Below are positions 16,644 through 25,337 of a stretch of 64,000 nucleotides of DNA, one piece after another (within the stretch, counting starts at the first letter, position 1; each line of letters starts with the position of its first letter). Position numbers and translations under genes: made by a program. Origin of the DNA: Halobacillus_B rhizosphaerae (lineage in GTDB: Bacteria; Bacillota; Bacilli; Bacillales; Halobacillaceae). The stretch is from the NCBI RefSeq assembly GCF_046719735.1, contig NZ_JAUTWQ010000001.1, positions 372,001 to 436,000 on the forward strand, written 5' to 3'. The notes under the pieces are model-generated. The model saw only the letters and a list, made by a program, of their open reading frames with translations. It ran no database searches and had not been told where the DNA came from.

Positions 16644-17900
16644 ATGAAAAAGCATGAGAAAATGAAATATATTTGTGGTTCTATCCTCCTGCTGTTGATG
16701 CTCGTTTTGCCTTTATTCACCCCCATAAAGAATTATTTATCCATTCCAACGGAGTTAAAAGTAAGTGCATCGGATTCTGTGGAAGCGGCACCTGTATTCA
16801 AAGGTGAAGGTGAAGCAAGGACTGCTTTCTCATCAGATGATCTAAAGGGTTCCAGTCAAGTCTTTTATGAATTTGCTGGCATTCCATTAAAAAAGACCGA
16901 TATAAAGACGATGAGAGATATTCAGTTAATACCGGGCGGTCAATCTGTTGGCGTTGAACTGCATACGAAAGGTGTGCTGGTGGTTGGGCACCATCTCGTT
17001 GATAGCAGGAAAGAGGAGCAGGCTTCACCAGGAGAGAAAGCGAATGTGCAAATTGGAGATATTTTATTAAAAGGTAATGGCAAGGAATTAAATAGTATGG
17101 AGGACCTTTCTTCCATTGTAAAAGAAGCAGGAAAACAAGGGAAAGCCATCAAGCTTACGATTAAAAGAGACGAAGAAATTCTAACTGCTTCCCTAAACCC
17201 TACGTTTAATAAGCAGGAAAATGAATACCAAATTGGTCTTTATATTCGTGATTCAGCTGCTGGCATAGGAACGATGACCTTTTATGACCCAGATAGCGGT
17301 AAGTATGGAGCATTAGGACACGTCATTGCAGATATGGATACAAGAAAACCAATCGAAATCCATAAAGGCACGATTTTAAAATCTCACGTTACGGCCATAG
17401 AAAAAGGCAGCGAAGGGCTTCCTGGAGAGAAAAAAGCAAATTTCTCCGTTCATGATGATCGTCTTGGAAACATTACGAAAAATACCCCCTTTGGGATATT
17501 CGGCAATTTAGACGGTGATATTGCGAATACAGAATATCCAAAAGGGTTACCAGTGGGATATTCAGATCAAGTTAAAGAAGGACCTGCAAAAATTTTAACC
17601 GTTTTAGATGGTGACAAACTTCAAGAATTTGATATTGAAATTGTGAGTAATATGCCGAAAAAGACCCCTGTCACTAAAGGAATGATTATAAAAATCACTG
17701 ATCCAGAGTTATTGAAGAAAACGGGCGGTATTGTCCAAGGGATGAGTGGAAGTCCTATTATACAGGATGGACATATTATTGGAGCTGTTACTCATGTGTT
17801 TGTCAATGACCCAACGAGTGGCTATGGAGTTCATATTGAATGGATGCTGCATGAAGCGGGGATCAATATTTATCAGAAACAAGCAAAAAAGGCAGGATAA
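16644..17900 (+). CDS. spoIVB: SpoIVB signalling serine peptidase (S55)
   Basis: SpoIVB is secreted from the forespore and cleaves SpoIVFA, releasing pro-sigma-K processing. The ATG at 16644 (AAGAAGGAGTG upstream) gives 418 residues, close to the family norm; the longer frame from 16512 adds a segment without support. An N-terminal membrane anchor (about residues 8-27) is followed by a PDZ domain (about 90-185) and the S55 peptidase domain. The latter has the catalytic His in GALGHVIAD and Ser in GMSGSP. Expression is normally sigma-G/sigma-F dependent; no promoter was assigned by eye. Confidence 0.95.
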   Translation: MKKHEKMKYICGSILLLLMLVLPLFTPIKNYLSIPTELKVSASDSVEAAPVFKGEGEARTAFSSDDLKGSSQVFYEFAGIPLKKTDIKTMRDIQLIPGGQSVGVELHTKGVLVVGHHLVDSRKEEQASPGEKANVQIGDILLKGNGKELNSMEDLSSIVKEAGKQGKAIKLTIKRDEEILTASLNPTFNKQENEYQIGLYIRDSAAGIGTMTFYDPDSGKYGALGHVIADMDTRKPIEIHKGTILKSHVTAIEKGSEGLPGEKKANFSVHDDRLGNITKNTPFGIFGNLDGDIANTEYPKGLPVGYSDQVKEGPAKILTVLDGDKLQEFDIEIVSNMPKKTPVTKGMIIKITDPELLKKTGGIVQGMSGSPIIQDGHIIGAVTHVFVNDPTSGYGVHIEWMLHEAGINIYQKQAKKAG

Positions 17901-17916
17901 TATAGACGTTTTATTG

Positions 17917-17955
17917 GTAACCCGAACTATTATAGTTCGGGTTTTCTGTTTTTTG
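17917..17955 (+). terminator. terminator after spoIVB
   Basis: AACCCGAACTA pairs with TAGTTCGGGTT, followed by TTCTGTTTTTTG. Confidence 0.85.
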
Positions 17956-18204
17956 TTCGTATTGTAATTGATGTTACTTAAAATTCTGAAAACCCAAAAT
18001 TAATTCGACAAAAATCGACAAATGTAGTATCTTAAATGTAATATTTTATCGAATACACACGAATTCGAAAGCATATTGAAGCATTTGTAAGAAAACCTTA
18101 TATATTTTTATTTTTTTTGTTATAATAAAAAAGGGATAAAACATCTCATGTCGAATATGTAACTTAGCACAATAAGAGGACAATTTCCTAAGGAGGAAGA
18201 TTGA
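17956..18204 (+). promoter_or_regulatory. spo0A promoter region with 0A boxes
   Basis: An extended -10 sequence, TGTTATAAT (TATAAT at 18121-18126), with a weak TTATAT at 18098-18103 suggests a sigma-A promoter. Two perfect 0A boxes are present: TGTCGAA at 18149-18155 and its reverse complement TTCGACA at 18004-18010. A one-mismatch copy lies at 18014-18020. These fit the autoregulation by phosphorylated Spo0A known in B. subtilis. A sigma-H promoter is expected but I could not place it confidently. Confidence 0.7.
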
Positions 18205-18984
18205 ATGGAAAAGATTCAGGTTTGTTTAGCAGATGATAATCGTGAGCTGGTGAAGCTTCTTGAGGAATATTTCGCAGATACACGCGATATTGACGTTGTA
18301 GGCGTTTCTTATAATGGCAAAGAATGCTTGGAGCAGATTCAAAATAAACAGCCAGATGTCTTAATTTTAGATATTATTATGCCGCACTTAGATGGACTGG
18401 CGGTCTTAAGTAAACTAAAAGAAATGGACAAGCATCCAGACGTCATCATGTTAACGGCATTTGGTCAGGAAGAAGTGACAAAGAAAGCTGTTGATCTCGG
18501 AGCCGCTTATTTTATGATGAAGCCTTTTGATCTGGACCATTTAGCTGAACAAGTACGCCAAATTAAACATTCTGGTGATCCGATTAATCGCGCACTTGGC
18601 AGCAGTTACTCTGCTGCAAAAACCAAAAAACCTGATCTGGATACTAGTATTACTCATATTATTCATGAAGTCGGTGTACCCGCTCACATTAAAGGATACT
18701 TATATTTACGTGAAGCAATTACGATGGTGTATAACGACCTTGAACTGCTTGGTTCCATTACAAAAGTCCTCTACCCGGATATTGCGACAAAATTTAATAC
18801 AACGGCCTCCCGAGTAGAACGTGCCATTCGACATGCAATTGAAGTTGCCTGGAACCGTGGAAATATTGACGCGATTTCCTCTTTATTCGGCTATACAATT
18901 TCAAATACAAAAGCTAAACCGACGAACAGTGAATTCATTGCGATGGTTGCTGATCGTTTACGTCTGGAGCATAAAGCTTCCTAA
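18205..18984 (+). CDS. spo0A: sporulation master response regulator Spo0A
   Basis: Phosphorylated Spo0A switches the cell into sporulation. The 259-residue protein is full length: a receiver domain with the acidic pair Asp10/Asp11, phospho-acceptor Asp56 and Lys in the MMKPFD motif, then a linker and the C-terminal sigma-A-contacting DNA-binding domain (about 145-259). AAGGAGGAAG precedes the ATG. The last 42 codons and stop lie inside a 132-bp sequence repeated exactly at 35130-35261: the gene's 3' end is the att site of an integrated element, yet the reading frame stays intact. Confidence 0.98.
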   Translation: MEKIQVCLADDNRELVKLLEEYFADTRDIDVVGVSYNGKECLEQIQNKQPDVLILDIIMPHLDGLAVLSKLKEMDKHPDVIMLTAFGQEEVTKKAVDLGAAYFMMKPFDLDHLAEQVRQIKHSGDPINRALGSSYSAAKTKKPDLDTSITHIIHEVGVPAHIKGYLYLREAITMVYNDLELLGSITKVLYPDIATKFNTTASRVERAIRHAIEVAWNRGNIDAISSLFGYTISNTKAKPTNSEFIAMVADRLRLEHKAS

Positions 18985-18985
18985 T
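18854..18985 (+). repeat. left attachment site (attL), 132-bp direct repeat of the spo0A 3' end
   Basis: Read base by base, this segment is identical to 35130-35261. It begins in spo0A codon 217 and ends one base past the stop codon. The integrase gene starts about 170 bases downstream, as expected for a site-specific element. The true crossover lies somewhere within the repeat. Confidence 0.95.
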
Positions 18986-19031
18986 GGCTCTATGATGGCT
19001 TTTAACTGACTTATAAATTTTAATTTGTTGA

Positions 19032-19114
19032 CACTGGTGACCAATAAACAACCTTTTGGTACCAATAAACAACCAGTGCTTACACCAACAAATACTAACC
19101 TCTTATTCATTGGG
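19032..19114 (+). repeat. arm-type repeats at the left end of the element
   Basis: Two direct copies of ACCAATAAACAACC lie at 19040-19053 and 19061-19074, bracketed by CACTGGT (19032-19038) and ACCAGTG (19072-19078). TCTTATTCATTGGG at 19101-19114 is the exact reverse complement of 35038-35051 at the other end. Such repeats beside an integrase gene resemble arm-binding sites of tyrosine recombinases. Confidence 0.55.
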
Positions 19115-19153
19115 CGTATTGAAAAAATGCACCAAATAATAGGAGGTTTTTTT

Positions 19154-20125
19154 GTGGAGAATTTTGAATTTCATTTAGACAATTTTATGCTGTATTGTGA
19201 ATCAAAGAATTTGAGTAGAAAAACACTGAGCAGTTATGAGCAGACCCTAAAGCTTTTTCAATTCTATATGGAGCGGGAACATTCCATTACAGAAGTTAGT
19301 GATGTTAGAAGTGGACACGTTAGGATGTACATTAAATATTTGAGAGACCGTGGCAAATACACTGTTGTTAGCAATGAAAGGAGCCTAAATGTAAATTACC
19401 CTGATCGGAGAACTGATACAGGTAAAGACATATCAGACACAACCATAAGCAACTATATTCGGAACATAAAGGTTTTCTTCAACTTTCTTTACACGGAACG
19501 TGAAATTCAAAATAATCCTGTCCAGAAACTTGAAAACATTAAACCAAATCGAAAAAAGAAGCCGTTGTTGAAAAGAGAAGAGATCATCAGAATGTTAAAG
19601 CAGATGGATACATCTACCTTTCATGAGTATCGATTATGGATGCAGACAAGATTGATTTTAGACACAGGGCTTAGAATTGGTGAATGTTGCAATGTAAAGC
19701 CTGAAGATATTGATTTCAAGTATAATTCCATTCTAGTGACAAATCCTAAAAACAAGAAAGAACGGTACGTGTACTTTTCATTTAAATTAGGAAGAGAATT
19801 GAAGCGGTGGTTGAAGTACAGAGACCGCTTCTCAGACAGTGAGTATGTGTTTCCGACCATAAGGGGGACTAAGCAAGACATAAGGAACTTTGAACGAGCT
19901 CTGAGGAAGTCTGGAGAGCGTGTGGGAGTCCGTGTGCATCCACATCAACTGAGAAACAATTTTGCAAAATTTTATTTATTAAATGGTGGAGATTGGGTAA
20001 GTCTTTCAAGAATTCTTGGACATAGTAGTGCCGAAGTCACTCAGAAACATTATCTGGATTTTACTGAAGATGAAATCAGAATTAAATATAATGATCACTC
20101 CCCAATTCAGGGATTGGATATTTGA
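19154..20125 (+). CDS. tyrosine recombinase / integrase
   Basis: This is the likely enzyme for integration and excision at spo0A. The GTG at 19154 follows AGGAGG (19141-19146); the longer frame from 19025 runs through the arm repeats and has no ribosome site. The 323-residue protein has an N-terminal SAM-like core-binding domain (about 1-105) and a catalytic domain with Arg174 (TGLRIGE), His264 and Arg267 (HQLR), His290 (LGHSS) and nucleophile Tyr300. All catalytic residues are present. No terminator is visible between spo0A and this gene, so read-through from spo0A is possible. Confidence 0.93.
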   Translation: MENFEFHLDNFMLYCESKNLSRKTLSSYEQTLKLFQFYMEREHSITEVSDVRSGHVRMYIKYLRDRGKYTVVSNERSLNVNYPDRRTDTGKDISDTTISNYIRNIKVFFNFLYTEREIQNNPVQKLENIKPNRKKKPLLKREEIIRMLKQMDTSTFHEYRLWMQTRLILDTGLRIGECCNVKPEDIDFKYNSILVTNPKNKKERYVYFSFKLGRELKRWLKYRDRFSDSEYVFPTIRGTKQDIRNFERALRKSGERVGVRVHPHQLRNNFAKFYLLNGGDWVSLSRILGHSSAEVTQKHYLDFTEDEIRIKYNDHSPIQGLDI

Positions 20126-20270
20126 AGATGATTGAGTAAGGAGAAAGAATTAAGTAAAATATTAAAATGATTCTAACGTTAAAATATATGTATCAAAATG
20201 TTGATATGTCTAAAAAACACAAAAATTAAAAGTAGCACTGGTTTAAGTGCTACTTTTAATTAAAATAAAA

Positions 20271-21353
20271 CTAATTATTATTAGGAATCATTTCAACAGG
20301 TGTAATATCTTCATCTGTTAACTCGATAAATACTTCATAAAGTGTATTTTTAAATTCTACTAGCAGATTGTCTTGTTCAATACTATCCAATACACTTTTA
20401 ACTTCTTTCATTTCTGAGGTTTCTTCATCTTCTTCATATGATCCGGAATTTGCTATTTTAACTTCACACATCTCTGGTCTTGACTTAAAGTCAATTACTA
20501 GGTCTATAAATGTAGGTTGGCTCATATGATCTAACCTCATTGATGCCATTGAGAAATAGAAGCCTTTATCAATCGTACTCTTTACAAATTCATTTTCAGA
20601 TAAATTGTCGCCATCAAGAATTGCTGAGTTTATTCCCTGTAGTTGATTACCTTCTATATTGGCTTCTTTTTTATCTCTTTTAACTTTAAGTTTTCTAATT
20701 TCGATCAATTCCCATGGGGAATTATCTTTTTTAAAGAAATCCTCAAACAGCTTAATTCTACCTGTTTTGGTTAATTTACTTAAAGAAATTTCCTCAAATT
20801 CAAATTGAACTTCTTCATCTGTAGAAGACATGTATTTAACTAACTCTTTTACTTTTTTGTAATCATTAGATGATTGCATATTAAAGTCGATGCCAAACTT
20901 ATCTTGTTCATCTATTGTATTTAAATTAATTTCAACTTGCCTTGTTGTACGATCTAGCAGGTCAATAAGGCTAGGCTTATATTCATCATATGTTAATAAT
21001 ATATTTGTATTGCCTTGCGTATCTCTTGAAACAGATATTTTGGTATTATCAGCTTCATTAATAACTTTATTATTTAGAGAAATTAAAGAATCTTGAAATT
21101 CCTCCCTCTGACTCTTTGGAAGAGTAATTCTACCTGATTTTTTAAAATTGTGATCCACGTCCATTCTTTTTTTTAAGTCAATAAAATCGGATTTATTAAA
21201 ATAAAAATCTCCGCCTATTTTAGACAGGTCAGACTTTTTAACGCAATGTACCAGAATCCCTCTCTCTTTTAAAAAATCTTTTGAGTCTTTGGCTGTAAGG
21301 TGTTCTTTAATAACTCTCCTTATACTGGACTTTTTTGGGTAACGTTTAATCAT
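20271..21353 (-). CDS. uncharacterised protein, third gene of a three-gene operon
   Basis: I do not recognise this 360-residue protein. It is charged and mostly soluble, without membrane segments, and has a very acidic C-terminal third. The ATG at 21353 follows GGAGG and lies one base after the stop of the preceding gene, so translation is tightly coupled; the longer frame to 21401 is not supported. Strict linkage with a PD-(D/E)XK-like protein and another unknown suggests a multi-subunit complex, plausibly anti-phage, but that is inference. The gene is AT-rich like the rest of the element. Confidence 0.8.
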   Translation of the reverse strand: MIKRYPKKSSIRRVIKEHLTAKDSKDFLKERGILVHCVKKSDLSKIGGDFYFNKSDFIDLKKRMDVDHNFKKSGRITLPKSQREEFQDSLISLNNKVINEADNTKISVSRDTQGNTNILLTYDEYKPSLIDLLDRTTRQVEINLNTIDEQDKFGIDFNMQSSNDYKKVKELVKYMSSTDEEVQFEFEEISLSKLTKTGRIKLFEDFFKKDNSPWELIEIRKLKVKRDKKEANIEGNQLQGINSAILDGDNLSENEFVKSTIDKGFYFSMASMRLDHMSQPTFIDLVIDFKSRPEMCEVKIANSGSYEEDEETSEMKEVKSVLDSIEQDNLLVEFKNTLYEVFIELTDEDITPVEMIPNNN

Positions 21354-21354
21354 G

Positions 21355-22326
21355 TCAGTCCTCCAATACGTTATATTTTTCTGGAACAGTATTAAGTACA
21401 TCCATGTACTTAATCTTTATCTTGAGTTGATGCTTATTGGACTTAACCTTTTCTTTTTTTCTTCGTAGAAACTCCTCAATATTTTCTCTGTATTTGGTTT
21501 GTTCCCCGTAAAAATGAATATGTAGCTCATGTGCATCTTCAAATTGAAAGTCACCTAGAAGTTCATATAAGAAGTCAAGCTCTTCCTTGGTTGCTTCAGC
21601 AAAAAAGAACACATGGTGTATATCAATTGTCTTAGTAGTGTCCTCATCAATCAATATCTTTCTTCTACTTTTAGCAAATATATAACTCGAATACATTTGG
21701 ATTAGATTTACATGTTTTTTTTGAGAGCTCATACTTCTTCCGTTTCTGTAATATTCGCTAGGATAGAAGAAATTAAAGTCTTCACTATTTTGTAATAATT
21801 CATTCTTCTGCTCAATTAATGAACACCACCTTAATATTTCGTGGTTAGTGGCGATGAAAATTGTTATAGGAGTTTTCTTATTAGGTGTTTTTACTTCTGA
21901 TAAGTATTCTTTTATTTTTTCATAGTCATATTCATTTACTTCATCACACCAAATCATTAAGAGTCCTACATTTGTTGGAGGATAACCTAACTCTTGTAGC
22001 TTAGGTGATAAGTTTGCACATTCTAGAGTGTTTAATAACTGTGTGGTAAATTTTTGAACATTTGTCTTAGTGATGCCACTCCACTTTCTCTTCTTAGATT
22101 CCACAATAATGTTTTCTTCTGTATTTAGGTAGGGATCATGATAATTAAAAAATGAGTCAATACCATGGTCATTTTTTCTTTCTCTTTCTCCAGTACTATG
22201 AAGGGCTTTGTTTACACATGGGATATCAAAATTAGATGAACCAATTTGGACCCAACCTAGTTCACTCAATATTTTTATTGTTTGTTTTGTCCATCTATCC
22301 CCTTCAAATTGTTGTTGCTCTGACAT
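21355..22326 (-). CDS. putative PD-(D/E)XK-like nuclease, second gene of a three-gene operon
   Basis: The 323-residue protein contains GID (Asp57) followed about 18 residues later by VESKK (Glu76, Lys78) in a strand-like context. That is the spacing and form of a PD-(D/E)XK nuclease core. Hydrophobic strands such as VGLLMIWCDEV follow, then a C-terminal helical part with basic runs. The general form recalls nuclease subunits of small defence systems (from memory, GAPS4-type proteins are one comparator), but I cannot make an assignment. The start follows GGTGAGGTG, ten bases after the upstream gene. Confidence 0.75.
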   Translation of the reverse strand: MSEQQQFEGDRWTKQTIKILSELGWVQIGSSNFDIPCVNKALHSTGERERKNDHGIDSFFNYHDPYLNTEENIIVESKKRKWSGITKTNVQKFTTQLLNTLECANLSPKLQELGYPPTNVGLLMIWCDEVNEYDYEKIKEYLSEVKTPNKKTPITIFIATNHEILRWCSLIEQKNELLQNSEDFNFFYPSEYYRNGRSMSSQKKHVNLIQMYSSYIFAKSRRKILIDEDTTKTIDIHHVFFFAEATKEELDFLYELLGDFQFEDAHELHIHFYGEQTKYRENIEEFLRRKKEKVKSNKHQLKIKIKYMDVLNTVPEKYNVLED

Positions 22327-22335
22327 AATAACACC

Positions 22336-23079
22336 TCACCCAAGTTTCAAATTATTAATTTCTGACTTAATATCTTCAATAAAAACTTTATTTGCAATCG
22401 GAAGGTTTAATTTAATGATTCCTTTCTCCAAATCAGTATTTAACTCTACAAAGTCATTTTGCTTTGAATATAATTTAACCCTTACCTTAGAAACCTTCGC
22501 TCCCAAGTTGTTTATTAAAAATAGAGCGTCAGTGGTGTTAGAAATAGTTAAGCTAGCTGTAGATATATACTTACCTATGACATTTATATCATTAAAAGAA
22601 ACTTCAGTAATTTCAGGATCAAATATGTTGAAATTATCAAAATAGCTATAAAAATCTATGGTCTTGTCAAAAATTTTGTAGTATGGATTATTGTTGAGAT
22701 GAACATTTAAGAATTTTACTATATTTGGGCGTCCCCAAACTATCAAGGTTTCGTTACTAAAATTTATAATAATTTCCGATCTTAAAATGTTGGGGGAGTG
22801 TTCTGGGATAATTTCTTGTGTTGAACTATCTACAGATAAGTCCAGACTATTTACTTTCCTGAAGTAGCTAACTTTCATGGATTCCATTGAGCTTTCAAAG
22901 TCATAAAAAACTTCTGTATGGTTGGTGGTATTGGACTCTAGTTGTTTAAAATATTCAATCATTTCTTCAAGATTAATGATTGAAATTTTTTTAAAATAGA
23001 CAAAAGGCTCAATACTAATCAAAATATCACCATCCTTTCTTAATTGGATATAAATATATGTATATGAAAATTCTACCAT
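22336..23079 (-). CDS. uncharacterised protein, first gene of a three-gene operon
   Basis: This 247-residue soluble protein is rich in beta-type segments and aromatic residues, with no membrane helix and no motif I can name. It leads the minus-strand operon. Its promoter must lie in 23080-23239, the same gap that holds the TGTATCA repeats in front of the divergent resolvase, so the two transcripts may share control. The ATG has only a modest AAGG upstream. Confidence 0.75.
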   Translation of the reverse strand: MVEFSYTYIYIQLRKDGDILISIEPFVYFKKISIINLEEMIEYFKQLESNTTNHTEVFYDFESSMESMKVSYFRKVNSLDLSVDSSTQEIIPEHSPNILRSEIIINFSNETLIVWGRPNIVKFLNVHLNNNPYYKIFDKTIDFYSYFDNFNIFDPEITEVSFNDINVIGKYISTASLTISNTTDALFLINNLGAKVSKVRVKLYSKQNDFVELNTDLEKGIIKLNLPIANKVFIEDIKSEINNLKLG

Positions 23080-23138
23080 TATTTAACCTTTTTGTGTAAA
23101 AAAACTATATAAAGGTTTTTTAACATCTCAATTGTTTT

Positions 23139-23220
23139 TGTATCAATTGAGTACACCCATTTGATACAAAACCAGTTTACTGATATGATTGGGTTTACAG
23201 TGTATCATTTACATGTATCA
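23139..23220 (+). repeat. TGTATCA repeat cluster, likely res or operator site
   Basis: TGTATCA occurs at 23139-23145, 23201-23207 and 23214-23220, and inverted (TGATACA) at 23162-23168. The copies sit between the divergent operon and the resolvase gene, where resolvase res sites and autoregulatory operators are usually found. Confidence 0.55.
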
Positions 23221-23239
23221 AAAAATAGGGGGTTTTAGT

Positions 23240-23815
23240 GTGATTTATGGGTATGCGAGAGTTTCTTCACGAGGTCAGAACTTAGATTCACAAATTAATC
23301 AATTAAAAGTGCATGGGTGCGAGAGAATATTTAAAGAAAAGGTGTCAGGTAGAAAAAAGGAAGACAGAGAACAATTTAATCAATTGTTGGAAACAGTTGA
23401 AGTGGATGATGCAATAGTAGTAACGAAGCTGGATAGGTTCGCTAGAAGCACAAAGGATGCACTCCACACTATTGATATTCTAAATCAAAAGGGTGTTGGT
23501 CTCATTATTCTTAACATGGGTGGAGACAAAGTAAACACTTCTACGGCAGTGGGGAAGTTAATGATAACAGTGCTTTCAGGGATTGCAGAATTTGAAGCAG
23601 ACATGATTAAAGAACGTCAGCTTGAGGGGATCTCAGAAGCTAAACAGAGAGGTGTGTACAGAGGTAGACCTAAGAAGTACACTGAGCGTAATCGAGGTCT
23701 ACAACACGCTCTGGAGCTGTTTAAGAACAGAAGTGAAAACGGTCTAACTGTCAATGAAATTTCAGAAATAACAAAAATTAGTAGAGCAACTATCTATAGA
23801 GAAGCCAGAGGTTAA
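23240..23815 (+). CDS. serine recombinase (resolvase/invertase family)
   Basis: The 191-residue small serine recombinase opens with IYGYARVSSRGQNLDSQ, which contains the catalytic serine near residue 9-10. It continues with VTKLDRFARSTKDAL and the E-helix region, and ends in a helix-turn-helix with the GRPKK hinge and ISRATIYRE. GTG 23240 follows ATAGGGGG; the longer frame from 23189 lacks a ribosome site. It probably resolves multimers of the circular form, supporting a plasmid-like life stage; a DNA invertase role is possible, but no inverted segment was found. Confidence 0.9.
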   Translation: MIYGYARVSSRGQNLDSQINQLKVHGCERIFKEKVSGRKKEDREQFNQLLETVEVDDAIVVTKLDRFARSTKDALHTIDILNQKGVGLIILNMGGDKVNTSTAVGKLMITVLSGIAEFEADMIKERQLEGISEAKQRGVYRGRPKKYTERNRGLQHALELFKNRSENGLTVNEISEITKISRATIYREARG

Positions 23816-23919
23816 AACCTTCATTTAAAGTGAGAGAGAAGAGTTAAGATCTTCAATAGTTCTTTATCACAACGCTTTTTTTCATCAAACTGTGTGGGGC
23901 ATTTGTCTTAGTATATCTG

Positions 23920-24981
23920 TTAAATAAATATAAAAATCATTAGAACAAGCATTATCACCAGAAGAAATATAACTGGTCCAAAATAGCTATCTCTATTAGC
24001 CGGCACGTTTAGATCAGATCTTTTTTGCGAAATTAAAGTTTCTTGTTCTCTCATGAGACTAATTCTTGGTGATAATAAGGCATGTAGTTTGTTGGTCGTT
24101 TCACAAAGTTTTTCTTTGTTCATTGTAGAGATGTCTATGTATTCAACCTCACCGTACCTAGCTTTGTAGAATGCCAATCTGTTAATTTGACAACTCTGCA
24201 ATTGAGAACTATTGTTCTCAAAACGGTTTTCTACACAATCTAAGAAGTAATAGCCAAAGACTTGAGCAATTTCTTTCCATCTATACCCCGTTATCTTAGT
24301 TGTTTTAAAATCATACAAAGTTCCGTCTATATAAACATCCGCATCTGCTCCCCCACAACTTCTTGATGCAAAACCGAAATGTGGATTAAAGACAACTACA
24401 CTTTCATGATTGATTACTTGAGGAGTCATAAAATTTTGTTTAAAGACTTCACATAATTGTTCCAAATCAACTAAAATTTCACTTTCTTCTTCTCCTATTA
24501 AATCTGCTTTTATATTCTTTGAGGGCATTCCTGATCTATAGGTGTGCTCTAATCTAGCCATGAACGTAGCATATGGTAGTAAGTCATGGTAAGTTACATC
24601 TCTGTTTTTAATGAAATTTTCAGCCAGAGTTGTTCCTTCTATATATTTTTTATTTAACGATTCACTTGTGTTTTCATTGCAAAACCTTTTGATTAGTTCT
24701 AAGCCCTCTCTTGCTGGCCGTAGTGACAGTACAGTGTCCTTATTATTTTTAATGGTTTGAGAAATAATGAATCTAGCCATAAGATCAAATGCAGTTCCAA
24801 CTACTGAGGCTTGATAGGAGGTAGTCAATATGTATGGAACAGAAAGCTGGTATTCAGCAGTGAAGGCTTTCTTTCCTGAATATGTACTAAACTCCTTCTT
24901 GGAAGGTATTGTGTTTCTTAAGATCGTTTGGAACTCAAGATCCGCTTTCTTTTTACCGTTTAGCATTGTGGTCAAAGACAT
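23920..24981 (-). CDS. membrane-anchored PD-(D/E)XK-like protein
   Basis: The 353-residue protein contains ADADVYIDGTLYDFKTTK around residues 212-229: Asp213/Asp215, then DFK with Asp224 and Lys226. This is the RecB/Cas4-like form of the PD-(D/E)XK nuclease core. The last 20 residues form a single hydrophobic helix, an unusual C-terminal membrane tail for such an enzyme. The ATG follows AAAGGAGAGC. It stands alone between the resolvase and an empty stretch. A defence or DNA-uptake-related nuclease is plausible, but the function is unknown. Confidence 0.75.
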   Translation of the reverse strand: MSLTTMLNGKKKADLEFQTILRNTIPSKKEFSTYSGKKAFTAEYQLSVPYILTTSYQASVVGTAFDLMARFIISQTIKNNKDTVLSLRPAREGLELIKRFCNENTSESLNKKYIEGTTLAENFIKNRDVTYHDLLPYATFMARLEHTYRSGMPSKNIKADLIGEEESEILVDLEQLCEVFKQNFMTPQVINHESVVVFNPHFGFASRSCGGADADVYIDGTLYDFKTTKITGYRWKEIAQVFGYYFLDCVENRFENNSSQLQSCQINRLAFYKARYGEVEYIDISTMNKEKLCETTNKLHALLSPRISLMREQETLISQKRSDLNVPANRDSYFGPVIFLLVIMLVLMIFIFI

Positions 24982-25296
24982 GAGAGCTCTCCTTTTGTAT
25001 TAATCACATTATTCAAGATCAAAGAATATCTTCATTTAGATCATTCTACGCAAAGATCACCATGATTAAAATGTAAAAATAAGGTGTTATTTTCACTATA
25101 TTACCATTCAATTTGTATTGAATTACAGTTCTACGTAATAATTCTACGACAAAATGAATTTTGTGTAATATCCACTGTCCCAAAAAACGGGTGGGGGGGT
25201 AGGTTTACAGTAGTTGATAAGTCCATTTATATTGAAGGGCCTGCAACCCTACAACTCCGACAGTAAGTGTTCAAAGCAATGCGAACGAAAGGATTA
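24982..25296. other. intergenic stretch with no clear gene
   Basis: Roughly 315 AT-rich bases. The upstream region of the membrane-anchored nuclease is at its left. A short open frame on the plus strand (25084-25266) has no ribosome site. TTCTACG occurs twice near 25129 and 25141, and a run of eight G residues lies near 25191. Nothing else is supported. Confidence 0.5.
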
Positions 25297-25337
25297 ACAC
25301 AAAAAAGATGTAGTATGACCTTATTGTCATCTACATC
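25297..25337 (-). terminator. terminator of the antitoxin-like gene
   Basis: On the minus strand GATGTAGATGAC pairs with GTCAT-A-CTACATC (one bulge), followed by TTTTTTGTG. It starts directly after the stop of the minus-strand gene. Confidence 0.7.

Noticed and set aside
18854..18985. Element insertion as inactivation of spo0A
   Set aside because: The left copy restores all codons and the stop, and the protein has normal length, so spo0A is predicted functional.
23139..23220. CRISPR-like repeat array
   Set aside because: The repeats are only seven bases long, irregularly spaced and partly inverted; no cas genes are nearby.
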